Shown here piece by piece: positions 37,341-46,126 of a stretch of 64,000 bases of DNA. Each line of letters begins with the position of its first letter. Position 1 is the stretch's first letter. The translations under genes were made by a program, and so were the position numbers. Origin of the DNA: Actinopolyspora lacussalsi (GTDB taxonomy: Bacteria; Actinomycetota; Actinomycetes; Mycobacteriales; Pseudonocardiaceae); assembly GCA_030803735.1 (NCBI GenBank), contig JAURUC010000001.1, positions 1,249,501 to 1,313,500 on the forward strand, read 5' to 3'. Under the pieces are notes generated by a model, which ran no database searches, was not told where the DNA came from, and saw only the letters and a program-made list of their open reading frames with translations.

Positions 37341-37781
37341 ATGTCCCGTGTTCAACTCGCCCTGCGTGTCGGCGACCTGCGGCGATCGATCGAGTTCTAC
37401 ACCAGGCTGCTCGGTACCGAGCCGGCCAAGCTGCGCCCCGGCTATGCCAACTTCGCCGTGACGGAGCCGCCGCTGAAGCTCGTGCTGCTGGAAGGCGAAG
37501 CGGAGCAGGACACCGTGCTGGACCACCTCGGTGTCGAGGTGGCCGACAGTGACACCGTTCACGACGCCACGCGGCGGCTGTCCGAACTCGGCCTGTTCAC
37601 CCGGGTCGAGGACGACACGACCTGCTGCTACGCCACCCAGGACAAGGTGTGGGTGCACGGCCCCGGTCGGGAACCCTGGGAGGTGTACACCGTCACCGAC
37701 GACTCCCCCGAGTCCGAGCACAGCGGCCCGAGTGGTGGCGGAACCGCCTGCTGCGGCACCACGGCGGAAGCCGCCGGGTGA
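37341..37781 (+). CDS. arsI: ArsI/CadI family glyoxalase-fold metalloprotein
   Basis: 146 residues with GGAGG just upstream of ATG 37341. It is a vicinal-oxygen-chelate fold: VQLALRVGDLRRSIEFYTRL at the start, HLGVEV with a metal-binding His, and TCCYATQDKVWVHGPGREPW with the vicinal cysteines and a ligand Glu in EPWEVY. These features define ArsI C-As lyases and the related CadI cadmium-induced proteins. A Cys-Cys pair also occurs at the C-terminus (TACCG). Location in the ars island favours the ArsI role of cleaving methylated or aromatic arsenicals. Confidence 0.85.
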   Translation: MSRVQLALRVGDLRRSIEFYTRLLGTEPAKLRPGYANFAVTEPPLKLVLLEGEAEQDTVLDHLGVEVADSDTVHDATRRLSELGLFTRVEDDTTCCYATQDKVWVHGPGREPWEVYTVTDDSPESEHSGPSGGGTACCGTTAEAAG

Positions 37782-37851
37782 CCGAAGTTTCCGTTCGCTC
37801 CCGAAGAGGTGCTCGGTCGGTGGGATGTTCCGATCGACACCCTTCGGTGGC

Positions 37852-37873
37852 GCCGATTTCTCGCGAAATCTCC
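37852..37873. repeat. Isolated GATTTC-TCGC-GAAATC box
   Basis: The same dyad box found inside the dispersed repeats at 385-464 and 54591-54660, here without the 28-bp end box. The rest of 37782-38052 contains nothing else I can support. Confidence 0.45.
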
Positions 37874-38052
37874 GGAAGCCGCACCACTCCCGGGCACAGC
37901 GACCACGACCAGCGCGGAAGAAGATCGCACCGATTTCCGGACTCGCCGGTGGAAGTGCTTGTTCGAGACCGCCGAACACATTTACCTGAAAGGGAGACGA
38001 ACGGCGGGATTGTCCCGAGTGACCGGTTGCTCGTACGGGCGGAGTCGGATGT

Positions 38053-39909
38053 ATGCCACGAAGTGTGGAGACGAGCGTGACAGGAGAGATCGCCACCGGG
38101 GACATCGTTGCCCACGGCGCTGCCAACGATGTGGCCCGTACCGGCGTCCCGACCACGCGCCACGACGAAGCGTCGGACCGGACCGGCACCACCGGAGTTC
38201 TCGACAGACGTTCTCCCGGACGCCTCCCCGGCCGGATCGACGTGTTGCCCGTCGCCGCCCATCAGCTGCCGCCGTCTTCCGGGCTCTTCGTGGGACGCAC
38301 ATCCGAGCTCAACCGCATGGAGGCATGGCATCGGGAGAACTCCGAACGCGCACTGCTCGTCGCGCTGACCGGGTCCGGCGGAATCGGGAAAACGACGCTG
38401 GCCTGCCACTGGCTGCGGCAGCACGAGCGGAGATTTCCGGACGGGCAGCTCTACGTCGACGCGGGAACCCGCTCCGCCGAACACCCCATCGCGGCCGCGG
38501 AACTGCTCGGGCGACTGCTGCGAGCACTGGGGGTGCCGCCCGAACGGGTTCCGCTGGAGATGGCCGAACGGCTGAGCTGGTACCGCTCGATCACCGCGGG
38601 GCGATCACTGTCGGTGCTGGTGGACAACGTCGTCTCGACCGCACAGGTAAGGCCGCTGCTTCCGGAATCGGCGACGAGCACGCTGCTGGTCACCAGCAGG
38701 AGTCGCCTGGTCGGTCTGACGATGGAGGGTGCCAGGTTCATGGAGCTGGCACCGCTGAACGCCGAGGACGTGGTGCACATACTCTCCCGCAAGCTCGGCC
38801 GCTCGCGGGTGTCACGCGAGATGGGCAACGCCCGGCTGCTGGCCAAACTGTGCGCGGGCTCCCCCCTGGCCGCCACTGAGATATCGGCGTGGCTGGCCGC
38901 CCGACCCCGCCGGTCACTGGCACACGCGGCCAACCTGGTGCGGGAACAGCGAAAGCGGATGACGACGCTCCCCCGGAGCGAGGACTTCGCGGCGCACAGC
39001 GTGGTCGACATCTGCTACCAGGGCCTGTCACCGCAGGCCGCCACGCTCTACCGCAGACTGGCACAGCACCCCCGGGGAGATCTCCCCGTCGCGCTGACCC
39101 ATCACCTCGCCGGGATCGAGGGCAGCGATTCCGAACGGGTATTGGCGGAGCTACGGGACGCCAGACTGTTGGGAGCCGGTGAACAACGGTACTGGTTCCA
39201 CGACCTCGTCCTCGCGCACGCACGGACGATGAGCCTCGGCGAGGACTCCCCGGCAGTCAGGCGCCGCACGTTGCACAGCGTCATCGACTGGTACATCGGT
39301 CGCGCCGTCGAAGCCGATCTGGTCATCACGCCTCGCCGCCCCAGGTTCGGCAGGCACTACCCGAGCCGGGCCAACGACTGGCCCGTCTGGGACAGTCCCG
39401 AGTCGGCGTTGGACTGGTTCGAGCGCGAACGCGGCAATCTGCGGGCGGTCATCATCGAAGCCCACCACAACCAGTGGGACGAACCGGTCTGGCAACTGTG
39501 CGAAGCGATGTGGGGGTTCTTCTTCCATCGCAAGCACTACCGGGACTGGATCGACTCGCACCGCCTCGGAATCGAGGCGGCGTCACGCCTGGGTCACCCG
39601 TTGGCCGAATCGCGACTCCGGTGCCAGCTCGCCTTCGCCTACCTGGACCTGGAACACTTCGACGAGGCCATGGACGTGTGCCTTCCGGCGCCCCGATTGC
39701 CCGAGGCTGGTTGGGACAGTGCGGAACTGTCCACGACACTGTCCGAACTCACCAGTGCGGCGAGACGAGGAAGCGGCCACGACGACGCGGGATCGAACAC
39801 ATCGGACGAACGACCCGGTGAGCGGAAAATCGTCCGAATCTCCTCCGCAGCGCTCTCACGTGCTCGCGCGCCACGAGCCGAAACGACCGGTAACCACCGC
39901 ATCGGATGA
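38053..39909 (+). CDS. STAND NTPase (NB-ARC type)
   Basis: 618 residues. After about 75 low-complexity residues comes an NB-ARC module: a switch-like PPSSGLFVGRTSELNRMEAW, Walker A GSGGIGKTTL (107-116), Walker B in RSLSVLVDNV, a sensor in STLLVTSRSR, a GSPLAATEIS helix and a winged-helix region. The C-terminal part is helical (WDSPESALDWFERERGNLRA), as in AfsR/SARP-type regulators, and ends in a short disordered tail, apparently with few or no TPR repeats. It has no DNA-binding SARP domain or recognisable effector. It could be a signalling ATPase or a cut-down AfsR-like regulator. Confidence 0.8.
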   Translation: MPRSVETSVTGEIATGDIVAHGAANDVARTGVPTTRHDEASDRTGTTGVLDRRSPGRLPGRIDVLPVAAHQLPPSSGLFVGRTSELNRMEAWHRENSERALLVALTGSGGIGKTTLACHWLRQHERRFPDGQLYVDAGTRSAEHPIAAAELLGRLLRALGVPPERVPLEMAERLSWYRSITAGRSLSVLVDNVVSTAQVRPLLPESATSTLLVTSRSRLVGLTMEGARFMELAPLNAEDVVHILSRKLGRSRVSREMGNARLLAKLCAGSPLAATEISAWLAARPRRSLAHAANLVREQRKRMTTLPRSEDFAAHSVVDICYQGLSPQAATLYRRLAQHPRGDLPVALTHHLAGIEGSDSERVLAELRDARLLGAGEQRYWFHDLVLAHARTMSLGEDSPAVRRRTLHSVIDWYIGRAVEADLVITPRRPRFGRHYPSRANDWPVWDSPESALDWFERERGNLRAVIIEAHHNQWDEPVWQLCEAMWGFFFHRKHYRDWIDSHRLGIEAASRLGHPLAESRLRCQLAFAYLDLEHFDEAMDVCLPAPRLPEAGWDSAELSTTLSELTSAARRGSGHDDAGSNTSDERPGERKIVRISSAALSRARAPRAETTGNHRIG

Positions 39910-40020
39910 GCGCCGCTCGGTAAGCCGACGGCCGCCCACCAACCGTCGCCACACCACTCGAGGCCACGGGCCGACGTGCGCGCCGAAAACGCACGTCAAA
40001 AAGCAAGATTCGTTCAGATA

Positions 40021-40080
40021 TTGACTGTTCGCGTAATCAGCTGCACCGTTTCCGTGATCCGCTGCACCGTCGATTACGCA
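40021..40080 (+). promoter_or_regulatory. Nested direct and inverted repeats upstream of the amylase gene
   Basis: Direct repeats ATCAGCTGCACCGT (40036-40049) and ATCCGCTGCACCGT (40057-40070) are 21 bp apart, two helical turns. They are bracketed by the inverted pair GCGTAATC (40031-40038) and GATTACGC (40072-40079). A TTGACT at 40021-40026 may be a -35 element. The spacing suggests a dimeric or tetrameric regulator, possibly a MalR-like LacI protein encoded elsewhere. Confidence 0.6.
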
Positions 40081-40147
40081 AATAATCAAGATCTTTTACG
40101 CGGCGACGGAAGCGACGAAACCCCGTTTCCGCCGCGCCGGAGGAATC

Positions 40148-41542
40148 ATGCTTCGAAAATACCTGGGAGTCGGGCTCGCGTTTGTGGCGAGTACCGCTCT
40201 GGCCGTCGCCGTGCCGACACAGGCCCGAGCCGACTTACCCGGCGACAAGGACGTCACAGCCGTACTGTTCGAGTGGAAGTACGATTCGGTGGCCGAGGAG
40301 TGCACGAACCGAATCGGCCCGGCCGGATACGGCGCCGTGCAGGTCTCCCCACCGCAGGAGCACATCCAGGGGTCACAGTGGTGGACCTCCTACCAACCCG
40401 TGAGCTACCGGATCGCCTCGCGACTGGGTGATCGCACCGCCTTCGCCGACATGATCGAGAGCTGCCACGCGGCCGGGGTGAAGGTCATCGCCGATGCGGT
40501 GATCAATCACATGTCCGCGGGTTCCGGCACCGGAACCGGCGGCTCGTCCTACGAGAAGTACAACTATCCCGGAATCTATTCCTACTACGATTTCGACAAC
40601 TGCACGTCCGCGATAAACCAATCGGACTACACCAACGACAAGTGGCGGGTGCAGAACTGCGAACTGCTCGATCTCTCCGATCTCGACACGGGTGAGGAAT
40701 ACGTGCGTGGTCGTATCGCCGCTTATCTCAACGATCTGCTGTCGCTGGGAGTGGACGGATTTCGGATCGACGCGGCCAAGCACATGGCCGCCGCGGATCT
40801 CGCCGACATCAAGTCCCGGCTGAGCGACCCGGACGTCTACTGGAAGCAGGAAGTGATCTACGGCTCCGGCGAGGTCGTCTCACCGACCGAATACACCGGA
40901 ACCGGCGACGTTCAGGAGTTCCGCTACGCCCGCGACCTCGAACGCGTGTTCAACGAGGAGAAGCTCGCGCACCTGAACGACTACGGCGAGAGCTGGGGCT
41001 ACATGGATTCCTCCCATGCGACGGTCTTCGTAGACAATCACGACACTGAACGCAACGGTGACACGCTCAACTACAAGGACGGCGCGAACTACACGCTGGC
41101 CAACGTCTTCATGCTGGCCTGGCCCTACGCGTCCCCCGACGTGCACTCCGGTTATGAGTTCAGCGACACCGACGCCGGGCCGCCCAACGGCGGGACGGTC
41201 AACGCGTGCTGGCAGGACGGCTGGAAGTGCCAGCACGCCTGGCCGGAGATCGAGTCGATGGTCGCCTTCCGCAACGCCACCGACGGCGCGGCGGTCACCG
41301 ACTGGTGGGACAACGGCGACGATGCCATCGCGTTCGGACGAGGCAGCAGTGGGTTCGTGGCCATCAACCACGAGGCCACTTCGCTGAGCCGGACCTTCCA
41401 GACCTCGTTGCCCGCGGGCGAGTACTGCGACGTGCAGCGTGACACGCCCGTCACGGTCGACTCCGCGGGACGGTTCACGGCAACCCTCGGGTCGAACACG
41501 GCGCTCGCGTTGCACGTGAACGCACGGACCTGCGGAAACTGA
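40148..41542 (+). CDS. Secreted alpha-amylase (GH13)
   Basis: 464 residues. The signal peptide (residues 1-28, [20 protein letters not shown] then ARA) predicts secretion. Catalytic residues are all visible: Asp208 in [10 protein letters not shown] (nucleophile), Glu235 in [10 protein letters not shown] (acid/base) and Asp299 in VDNHDTER (transition-state stabiliser). DAVINH (116-121) gives the conserved region I. A short C-terminal beta domain ends the protein, with no starch-binding domain. It matches the compact Streptomyces-type alpha-amylases in length and architecture and hydrolyses internal alpha-1,4 bonds of starch outside the cell. Confidence 0.93.
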   Translation: MLRKYLGVGLAFVASTALAVAVPTQARADLPGDKDVTAVLFEWKYDSVAEECTNRIGPAGYGAVQVSPPQEHIQGSQWWTSYQPVSYRIASRLGDRTAFADMIESCHAAGVKVIADAVINHMSAGSGTGTGGSSYEKYNYPGIYSYYDFDNCTSAINQSDYTNDKWRVQNCELLDLSDLDTGEEYVRGRIAAYLNDLLSLGVDGFRIDAAKHMAAADLADIKSRLSDPDVYWKQEVIYGSGEVVSPTEYTGTGDVQEFRYARDLERVFNEEKLAHLNDYGESWGYMDSSHATVFVDNHDTERNGDTLNYKDGANYTLANVFMLAWPYASPDVHSGYEFSDTDAGPPNGGTVNACWQDGWKCQHAWPEIESMVAFRNATDGAAVTDWWDNGDDAIAFGRGSSGFVAINHEATSLSRTFQTSLPAGEYCDVQRDTPVTVDSAGRFTATLGSNTALALHVNARTCGN

Positions 41543-41687
41543 TGGAGGTTTTCCTGCCGGACGGATCATGAATCCGGCTGACGAATCCCCTCGTCAATCG
41601 AGCGCGAGAGCGAAAACGAGTAGCCACGGCCGATGAGTCCGCCACGACGCGACCACTCTTCCGGTCGGTCATACCGCTTCGGTGAAG

Positions 41688-41731
41688 CCGGGGCTCACGA
41701 GCTGTCCGCGTGGACAGTGCGTGAGCCCCGG
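41688..41731 (+). terminator. Strong hairpin terminator after the amylase gene
   Basis: CCGGGGCTCACG and CTGTCC on the left pair with GGACAG and CGTGAGCCCCGG on the right, interrupted by one AG/TG mismatch, around a four-base loop. The stem is followed by TTCTT. It closes the amylase unit and precedes the sugar operon. The remainder of 41543-42024 holds only the LacI-type operator at 41961. Confidence 0.75.
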
Positions 41732-41960
41732 TTCTTGATTCCGTACCGAGCCCCACTCAACCGCTACGTCGAACGCATCTCACGCGGCGCGTAGCCACGA
41801 AGACGACCGATCGCGCCGAAGCCGGAGGAACGCTCAACGGGACGTTCTCGCCGCACCGCAGGCCAACTCCCGGAGTGACCACGGAGCCTGCGCCTCTCCT
41901 CGAAATCCGATCCTCCCCTTGTGGTCGGCGTTACAGCCGGGTTAATGTCTCGCAACACAA

Positions 41961-41972
41961 GAAAGCGCTTTC
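41961..41972. promoter_or_regulatory. LacI-type operator of the 42-51 kb operon
   Basis: The perfect palindrome GAAAGCGCTTTC lies 53 bp upstream of the first gene. It matches the sites at 52211-52230 and 52281-52294 beside the LacI gene at 51142, which suggests one repressor for all three. Confidence 0.75.
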
Positions 41973-42024
41973 CAACTTTCCGGTCGAGGTGACAGGGCCT
42001 CGACACACCTGAGAGGAGAAAGCC

Positions 42025-43149
42025 ACGTCCCCCGCCGACCACCGCTTACGGGCCGCGATCATCGGAACCGGCGCCGTCGCCGCACACCACTTGTCCGCCA
42101 TGTCCGAACACGACGACGTCGAACCCGTGGCAGCCGTCGACGTCGACCCCGAACGGCTGAACGCCTTCCGCCGTTCCGGCGAGTACGAGCTACGGGGCTA
42201 CACCGATGTCGACGAGATGCTCTCGGCCGAACGCCCCGACCTCGTCTCGGTCTGCACCCCACCCGCCTCACACGTGGAGCTCGTCACCAGTTCCCTACGC
42301 AACGGTGCCTGGGTGTGGTGCGAGAAACCACCCTGCCTGTCGCTGGCGGGCTACGAGGAGATGACCGCGGCGCAGGGAACCGACGGTCCCTACGTGTCCT
42401 TCGTCTTCCAGCAGCGATTCGGTTCGGGAGCGCGGCACGCCCGTGAACTGCTGGCGACGCGGGAGTTGGGCACTCCCCTCGTCGCGCACTGCCAGACCAC
42501 CTGGTACCGCGATTCCGAGTACTTCGCGGCCCCGTGGCGCGGCAAGTGGGAGACCGAGGGCGGCGGCCCGGCCATGGGCCACGGGATCCACCAGCTCGAC
42601 CTGCTACTGCATCTGCTCGGGCCGTGGACCGAAGTCCGTGCCATGACCGGACGGCTCTGGCACGAGGTGGACACCGAGGACGTATCGACCGCGCTGGTGC
42701 GGTTCGAGTCCGGGGCGATGGCCACCGTGGTCAACAGCTTGCTCTCCCCCGACGAGATGAGCAGGATCCGACTGGACTGCTCGGAAGCCACCGTCGAGCT
42801 CACCCACCTGTACGGCCACCGCAACGAGGACTGGCGCTACACCCCGGCACCGCACGTCACCGACGAGACGCGGATCGAACGCTGGCGCACCCCGGAGCAC
42901 GACGAGCCCAGCTCCCACGGCGCCATGCTGCGGGAGCTGGTCACGGCGATGCGCGAGGGCGGACGCCCACCCTGCGACGAACGGGACGGCCGCGGAATTC
43001 TGGAACTGGTCACCGCGCTGTACAAGTCCGCGGCCACCGGCCGGGAGGTGCACTCGGGAGAGATCGGCCCCGACGACCCGTTCCACACCGTGATCCACGG
43101 CGGATTCCCCGAGAAACTGACCGGTAACGGAGAGACGACGCGATCATGA
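42025..43149 (+). CDS. Gfo/Idh/MocA family oxidoreductase with apparent ACG start
   Basis: 374 residues. The Rossmann motif AAIIGTGAVAAHH lies upstream of every ATG, GTG or TTG candidate. The frame is closed by TGA at 42010-42012, and the only well-placed codon is ACG 42025, six bases after GAGGAG (42013-42018). The protein then follows the family: CTPPASHVEL, WCEKPPC (EKP motif with the catalytic Lys) and GGGPAMGHGIHQLDLLLHLL. It oxidises or reduces a sugar or sugar acid with NAD(P). It is the first gene of the operon and overlaps the next by ATGA. Confidence 0.85.
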   Translation, partial: TSPADHRLRAAIIGTGAVAAHHLSAMSEHDDVEPVAAVDVDPERLNAFRRSGEYELRGYTDVDEMLSAERPDLVSVCTPPASHVELVTSSLRNGAWVWCEKPPCLSLAGYEEMTAAQGTDGPYVSFVFQQRFGSGARHARELLATRELGTPLVAHCQTTWYRDSEYFAAPWRGKWETEGGGPAMGHGIHQLDLLLHLLGPWTEVRAMTGRLWHEVDTEDVSTALVRFESGAMATVVNSLLSPDEMSRIRLDCSEATVELTHLYGHRNEDWRYTPAPHVTDETRIERWRTPEHDEPSSHGAMLRELVTAMREGGRPPCDERDGRGILELVTALYKSAATGREVHSGEIGPDDPFHTVIHGGFPEKLTGNGETTRS

Positions 43150-44066
43150 GCCATCCGATCACCGTGACCCATCGGCACGGCGAGAACATCACGGTCGCCG
43201 CGGCGGGGACCGAGATCCTGAACTACGTGTACAAACCGGACCCGGTCGAGTACGAATCGCGGAAACCGTACGTGCACCCGCTGCGCACCCTCGCCGGAAG
43301 CACCGTCACCGGATACCGGCCGAACGACCATCGCTGGCACAAGGGGCTGCAACTGACGGCCAGCCACGTTTCGGGCCAGAACTTCTGGGGCGGGCACAGC
43401 TACGTCACCGGCGAGGGCTACCGGGAACTGCCGGAACGGATCGGCTCGATGCGCCACGACGAGTTCGAGTCCTTCGAGGTCGAGACCGACGAGCTGCGGT
43501 TCACCGAACGGTTGCACTGGCTGCACAACGACGGAACCCCCTGGGCACGAGAGCACCGCAGCATCAGGGTGCACTCCGTCGATCCGGAGCGGGGCAGCTG
43601 GGCACTCGACTGGTCCATCCGCCTGGTCAACGTGCGCGAGCAACCGCTGCGGTTCGGCAGCCCGACCACCGCCGGACGGGAAATGGCGGGCTACACCGGG
43701 CTGCACTGGCGCGGCCCGCGCGAGTTCACCGGCGGCGACGTGCTCGGTCCGGGTGGGATTTCCGGCGAGGCCGGGATGATGGGACGTCGGGCGCGTTGGC
43801 TGGGATTCGTCGGGGAGCACGACGAGGTCGACCGCTGTTCCACGGTGGTCTTCGAACACGCTCCGGCGAACGATCACGCCATTCACGAGTCCCACTGGTT
43901 CGTGCGCTCGGAACCCACCCCCGCCGTGGCGCTTTCCTGGGCCTTTTTCGAGGAGTTCGCACTCCCACCGGGGGAAGACTTCTCCTACACCTATCGAATC
44001 CTGCTGGCCGACGGAGCCAGGGATCACGAACAGATCGAACGAGAACTCGACGAACACTCCTGGTAG
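43146..44066 (+). CDS. PmoA-like protein (DUF6807)
   Basis: 306 residues, with its start codon overlapping the previous stop (ATGA). Key blocks are LNYVYKPDPVEYESRKPYVH, GYRPNDHRWHKGLQL with the conserved DHxWHKG, FTERLHWLHNDG, and FEHAPANDHAIHESHWFVRS. Members commonly sit next to Gfo/Idh/MocA dehydrogenases in carbohydrate operons. The fold is beta-rich, and a sugar-modifying or binding role is likely but unproven. The His-rich surface could bind metal. Confidence 0.75.
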   Translation: MSHPITVTHRHGENITVAAAGTEILNYVYKPDPVEYESRKPYVHPLRTLAGSTVTGYRPNDHRWHKGLQLTASHVSGQNFWGGHSYVTGEGYRELPERIGSMRHDEFESFEVETDELRFTERLHWLHNDGTPWAREHRSIRVHSVDPERGSWALDWSIRLVNVREQPLRFGSPTTAGREMAGYTGLHWRGPREFTGGDVLGPGGISGEAGMMGRRARWLGFVGEHDEVDRCSTVVFEHAPANDHAIHESHWFVRSEPTPAVALSWAFFEEFALPPGEDFSYTYRILLADGARDHEQIERELDEHSW

Positions 44067-44075
44067 GAGGTCGGC

Positions 44076-44819
44076 ATGACCGAGGACCGGCCGATACCGC
44101 TTCCCGGAGCGATCGGCATCTCCCATGTGGACTGCTACGACTGGCCCGCCTCGGACGGGCTCGGCGGCGGAAGTCCACACATGCACCTGGCCTGCACGGA
44201 GGCCTATGTGGTCATCGAAGGCAGCGGCGTGGTGCAGACCCTGAGTTCGGCGGGCTACCGCGAGGACGAGCTCACCGCCGGAGCGATCATGTGGTTCGAA
44301 CCGGGCACGGTACACCGCATGGTGGGTCACGAGCGGCTGCGCGTCACGGTGCTGATGCAGAACAGCGGGCTGCCGGAGGCGGGTGACGCGGTGTTCACCT
44401 TTCCACCGGAGATCATGGCCGATCGGGACGCCTACGCCGCGGCCGCGGCGTTGCCCGATGGCGCGAAAGCGGAACAGGCGGCCCGACGGCGCAGGGATCT
44501 GGCGGTGTCCGGCTACCTGCCGCTGCGGGACGCGCTGCACGCCGGGGATCCCGAGCCGTTGCGCGAGTTCCATCGCGCGGCCGCGGCACTGGTGAGTCCC
44601 CGGGTGGAACGTTGGAAAACGCTGTGGCGCGGCGGGGCGCTGGCCGCGGCCGAACGAACCGGCGCACGGCTGGAAGCGCTGGCCGCGGGTGACACGGACG
44701 AGCTAGCGAACTCGCGGGTGCGGCTGGCACATCCGTCCAGGCACGGCGGATACGGCATGTGCGGCAGACGCGACGAGTACGAGATTCCCGGCACGACCGT
44801 CGCGTACGGAGGCGAGTGA
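44076..44819 (+). CDS. Cupin-domain protein
   Basis: 247 residues. Residues 15-105 are a single cupin barrel: SPHMHLACTEAYVVIEGSGV supplies the first motif (HxH, then Glu) and GAIMWFEPGTVHRMVGHERL the second, with one His. The C-terminal half is helical and Ala/Arg-rich without recognised motifs. A GGAGG site precedes the ATG. It probably binds or isomerises a sugar derivative handled by the operon. The stop overlaps the start of the lipoprotein gene. Confidence 0.75.
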   Translation: MTEDRPIPLPGAIGISHVDCYDWPASDGLGGGSPHMHLACTEAYVVIEGSGVVQTLSSAGYREDELTAGAIMWFEPGTVHRMVGHERLRVTVLMQNSGLPEAGDAVFTFPPEIMADRDAYAAAAALPDGAKAEQAARRRRDLAVSGYLPLRDALHAGDPEPLREFHRAAAALVSPRVERWKTLWRGGALAAAERTGARLEALAAGDTDELANSRVRLAHPSRHGGYGMCGRRDEYEIPGTTVAYGGE

Positions 44820-46126
44820 TGCGGCAGCGAGCGACGAGAGCCCCGAAACCGACACCGGCCGGTAGAGTCCCCGTGCTGACGACGGCGGTACTGCTGTTGT
44901 GCGGCCTGCTCGCCGGGTGTGGCACGAGCGCCGACGGCGCGGCGGGCGGCAAGATCGAACTGCAGTTCAGCTGGTGGGGAAACGCCGACCGGGCCGAGGT
45001 CACCAACGAGGCCGTCGAGCTGTTCGAGCAGCGCAACCCCGACATCGAGGTACAGACCTCGTTCTCCAGCTACAACTCCTACATCCAGAAGCTGGCCACC
45101 CAGGCGGCCGGTGGCAACGCGCCCGACGTGATGCAGCTGGACTACCGTCAGATCAGCCAGTACGCCTCGGCGGGTCTGCTGCTCGACCTAGACGAGCAGT
45201 CCGCCATCAACACCGAGAACGTCACCTCGGCGATGCTGCGTACCGGCCAGTCGAGCGGCGAGCAGTACGCCATCCCGATGGGGCGGACCTCACAGGTGAT
45301 GGTCTACGACTCCGCCCGGTGGCAGCGGGCCGGAGTCGCGGAGCCGGAGTACGGCTGGACCTGGCAGGACTGGAGCCGCGCGATGCGCGAGCTGGGCGAG
45401 GCCACCGACAGGACCGGGGCCACCGATCCGGGGTGGAGCGAGGACTGGTTCGAGGTGTGGCTGCGCGGCCGCGACAAGAGCCTCTACACCGACAGCGGGA
45501 AGCTGAACTACGACGCGGCGGATCTCGCCCAGTTCTGGCGCACCACGAACGAGCTCAGCCAACAGGGCGCGGTCAGCCCGGCTCGCCAGACCACCCAGAT
45601 CGACGGTTCCGCGGCGAACATGCCGTTCGGGCGGGGCAACGCGCTGTCCGGGTTCACCTGGGACTCGGCGGTGGGCGGTTTCCAGGCCCTGATCGGCGAC
45701 AGCCTGCGGCTGGCTCCACTGCCGGTCGGGCCGGACGGCACACCGGGGCAGTACTTCAAGCCTTCCATGCTGATCGGCGCCTCGGCCAACAGCCCCCACC
45801 CGGAGGCGGCATCGAAGCTCGTCGACTTTCTGATCAACGATCCCCGGGCGGGCGAGATTCTGGGAGTGAGCCGGGGGCTGCCCGTCAACCGGACGATCCG
45901 CGAGGACATCACCCCCACGCTGAGCGGGCTGGACAAACGCATCGCCGAGTTCCAGGAAAGCCTGGACGGCGAACTGCTGGCACCGCCGAGCGCTCCCCCG
46001 CAAGGAGATCTGGCGCTGCAAACCGCCTTTCAGCGCGACTACGACCATGTCGGCTTCGAACTGCAGTCACCACGAAGAACGGCTGAGCAGTTCCTCACCA
46101 ACGCGAGATCGGAGCTGCAGCGATGA
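44819..46126 (+). CDS. ABC transporter sugar-binding lipoprotein
   Basis: 435 residues. ATG 44819 overlaps the cupin stop (TGATG). The N-terminus has positive charges and a lipobox (LLLCGLLAGC, with the lipidated Cys). The mature protein is a cluster-B/family-1 solute-binding protein: ELQFSWWGNADRAEVTNEAV, NPDIEVQTSFSSYNSYIQKL and APDVMQLDY. It delivers an oligosaccharide to the two permeases that follow with overlapping frames. Confidence 0.92.
   Translation: MRQRATRAPKPTPAGRVPVLTTAVLLLCGLLAGCGTSADGAAGGKIELQFSWWGNADRAEVTNEAVELFEQRNPDIEVQTSFSSYNSYIQKLATQAAGGNAPDVMQLDYRQISQYASAGLLLDLDEQSAINTENVTSAMLRTGQSSGEQYAIPMGRTSQVMVYDSARWQRAGVAEPEYGWTWQDWSRAMRELGEATDRTGATDPGWSEDWFEVWLRGRDKSLYTDSGKLNYDAADLAQFWRTTNELSQQGAVSPARQTTQIDGSAANMPFGRGNALSGFTWDSAVGGFQALIGDSLRLAPLPVGPDGTPGQYFKPSMLIGASANSPHPEAASKLVDFLINDPRAGEILGVSRGLPVNRTIREDITPTLSGLDKRIAEFQESLDGELLAPPSAPPQGDLALQTAFQRDYDHVGFELQSPRRTAEQFLTNARSELQR

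Noticed and set aside
41688..41731. The long hairpin after the amylase gene considered as a riboswitch or mobile-element end
   Set aside because: A single nearly perfect stem followed by T-rich sequence directly after a gene is best explained as a terminator.
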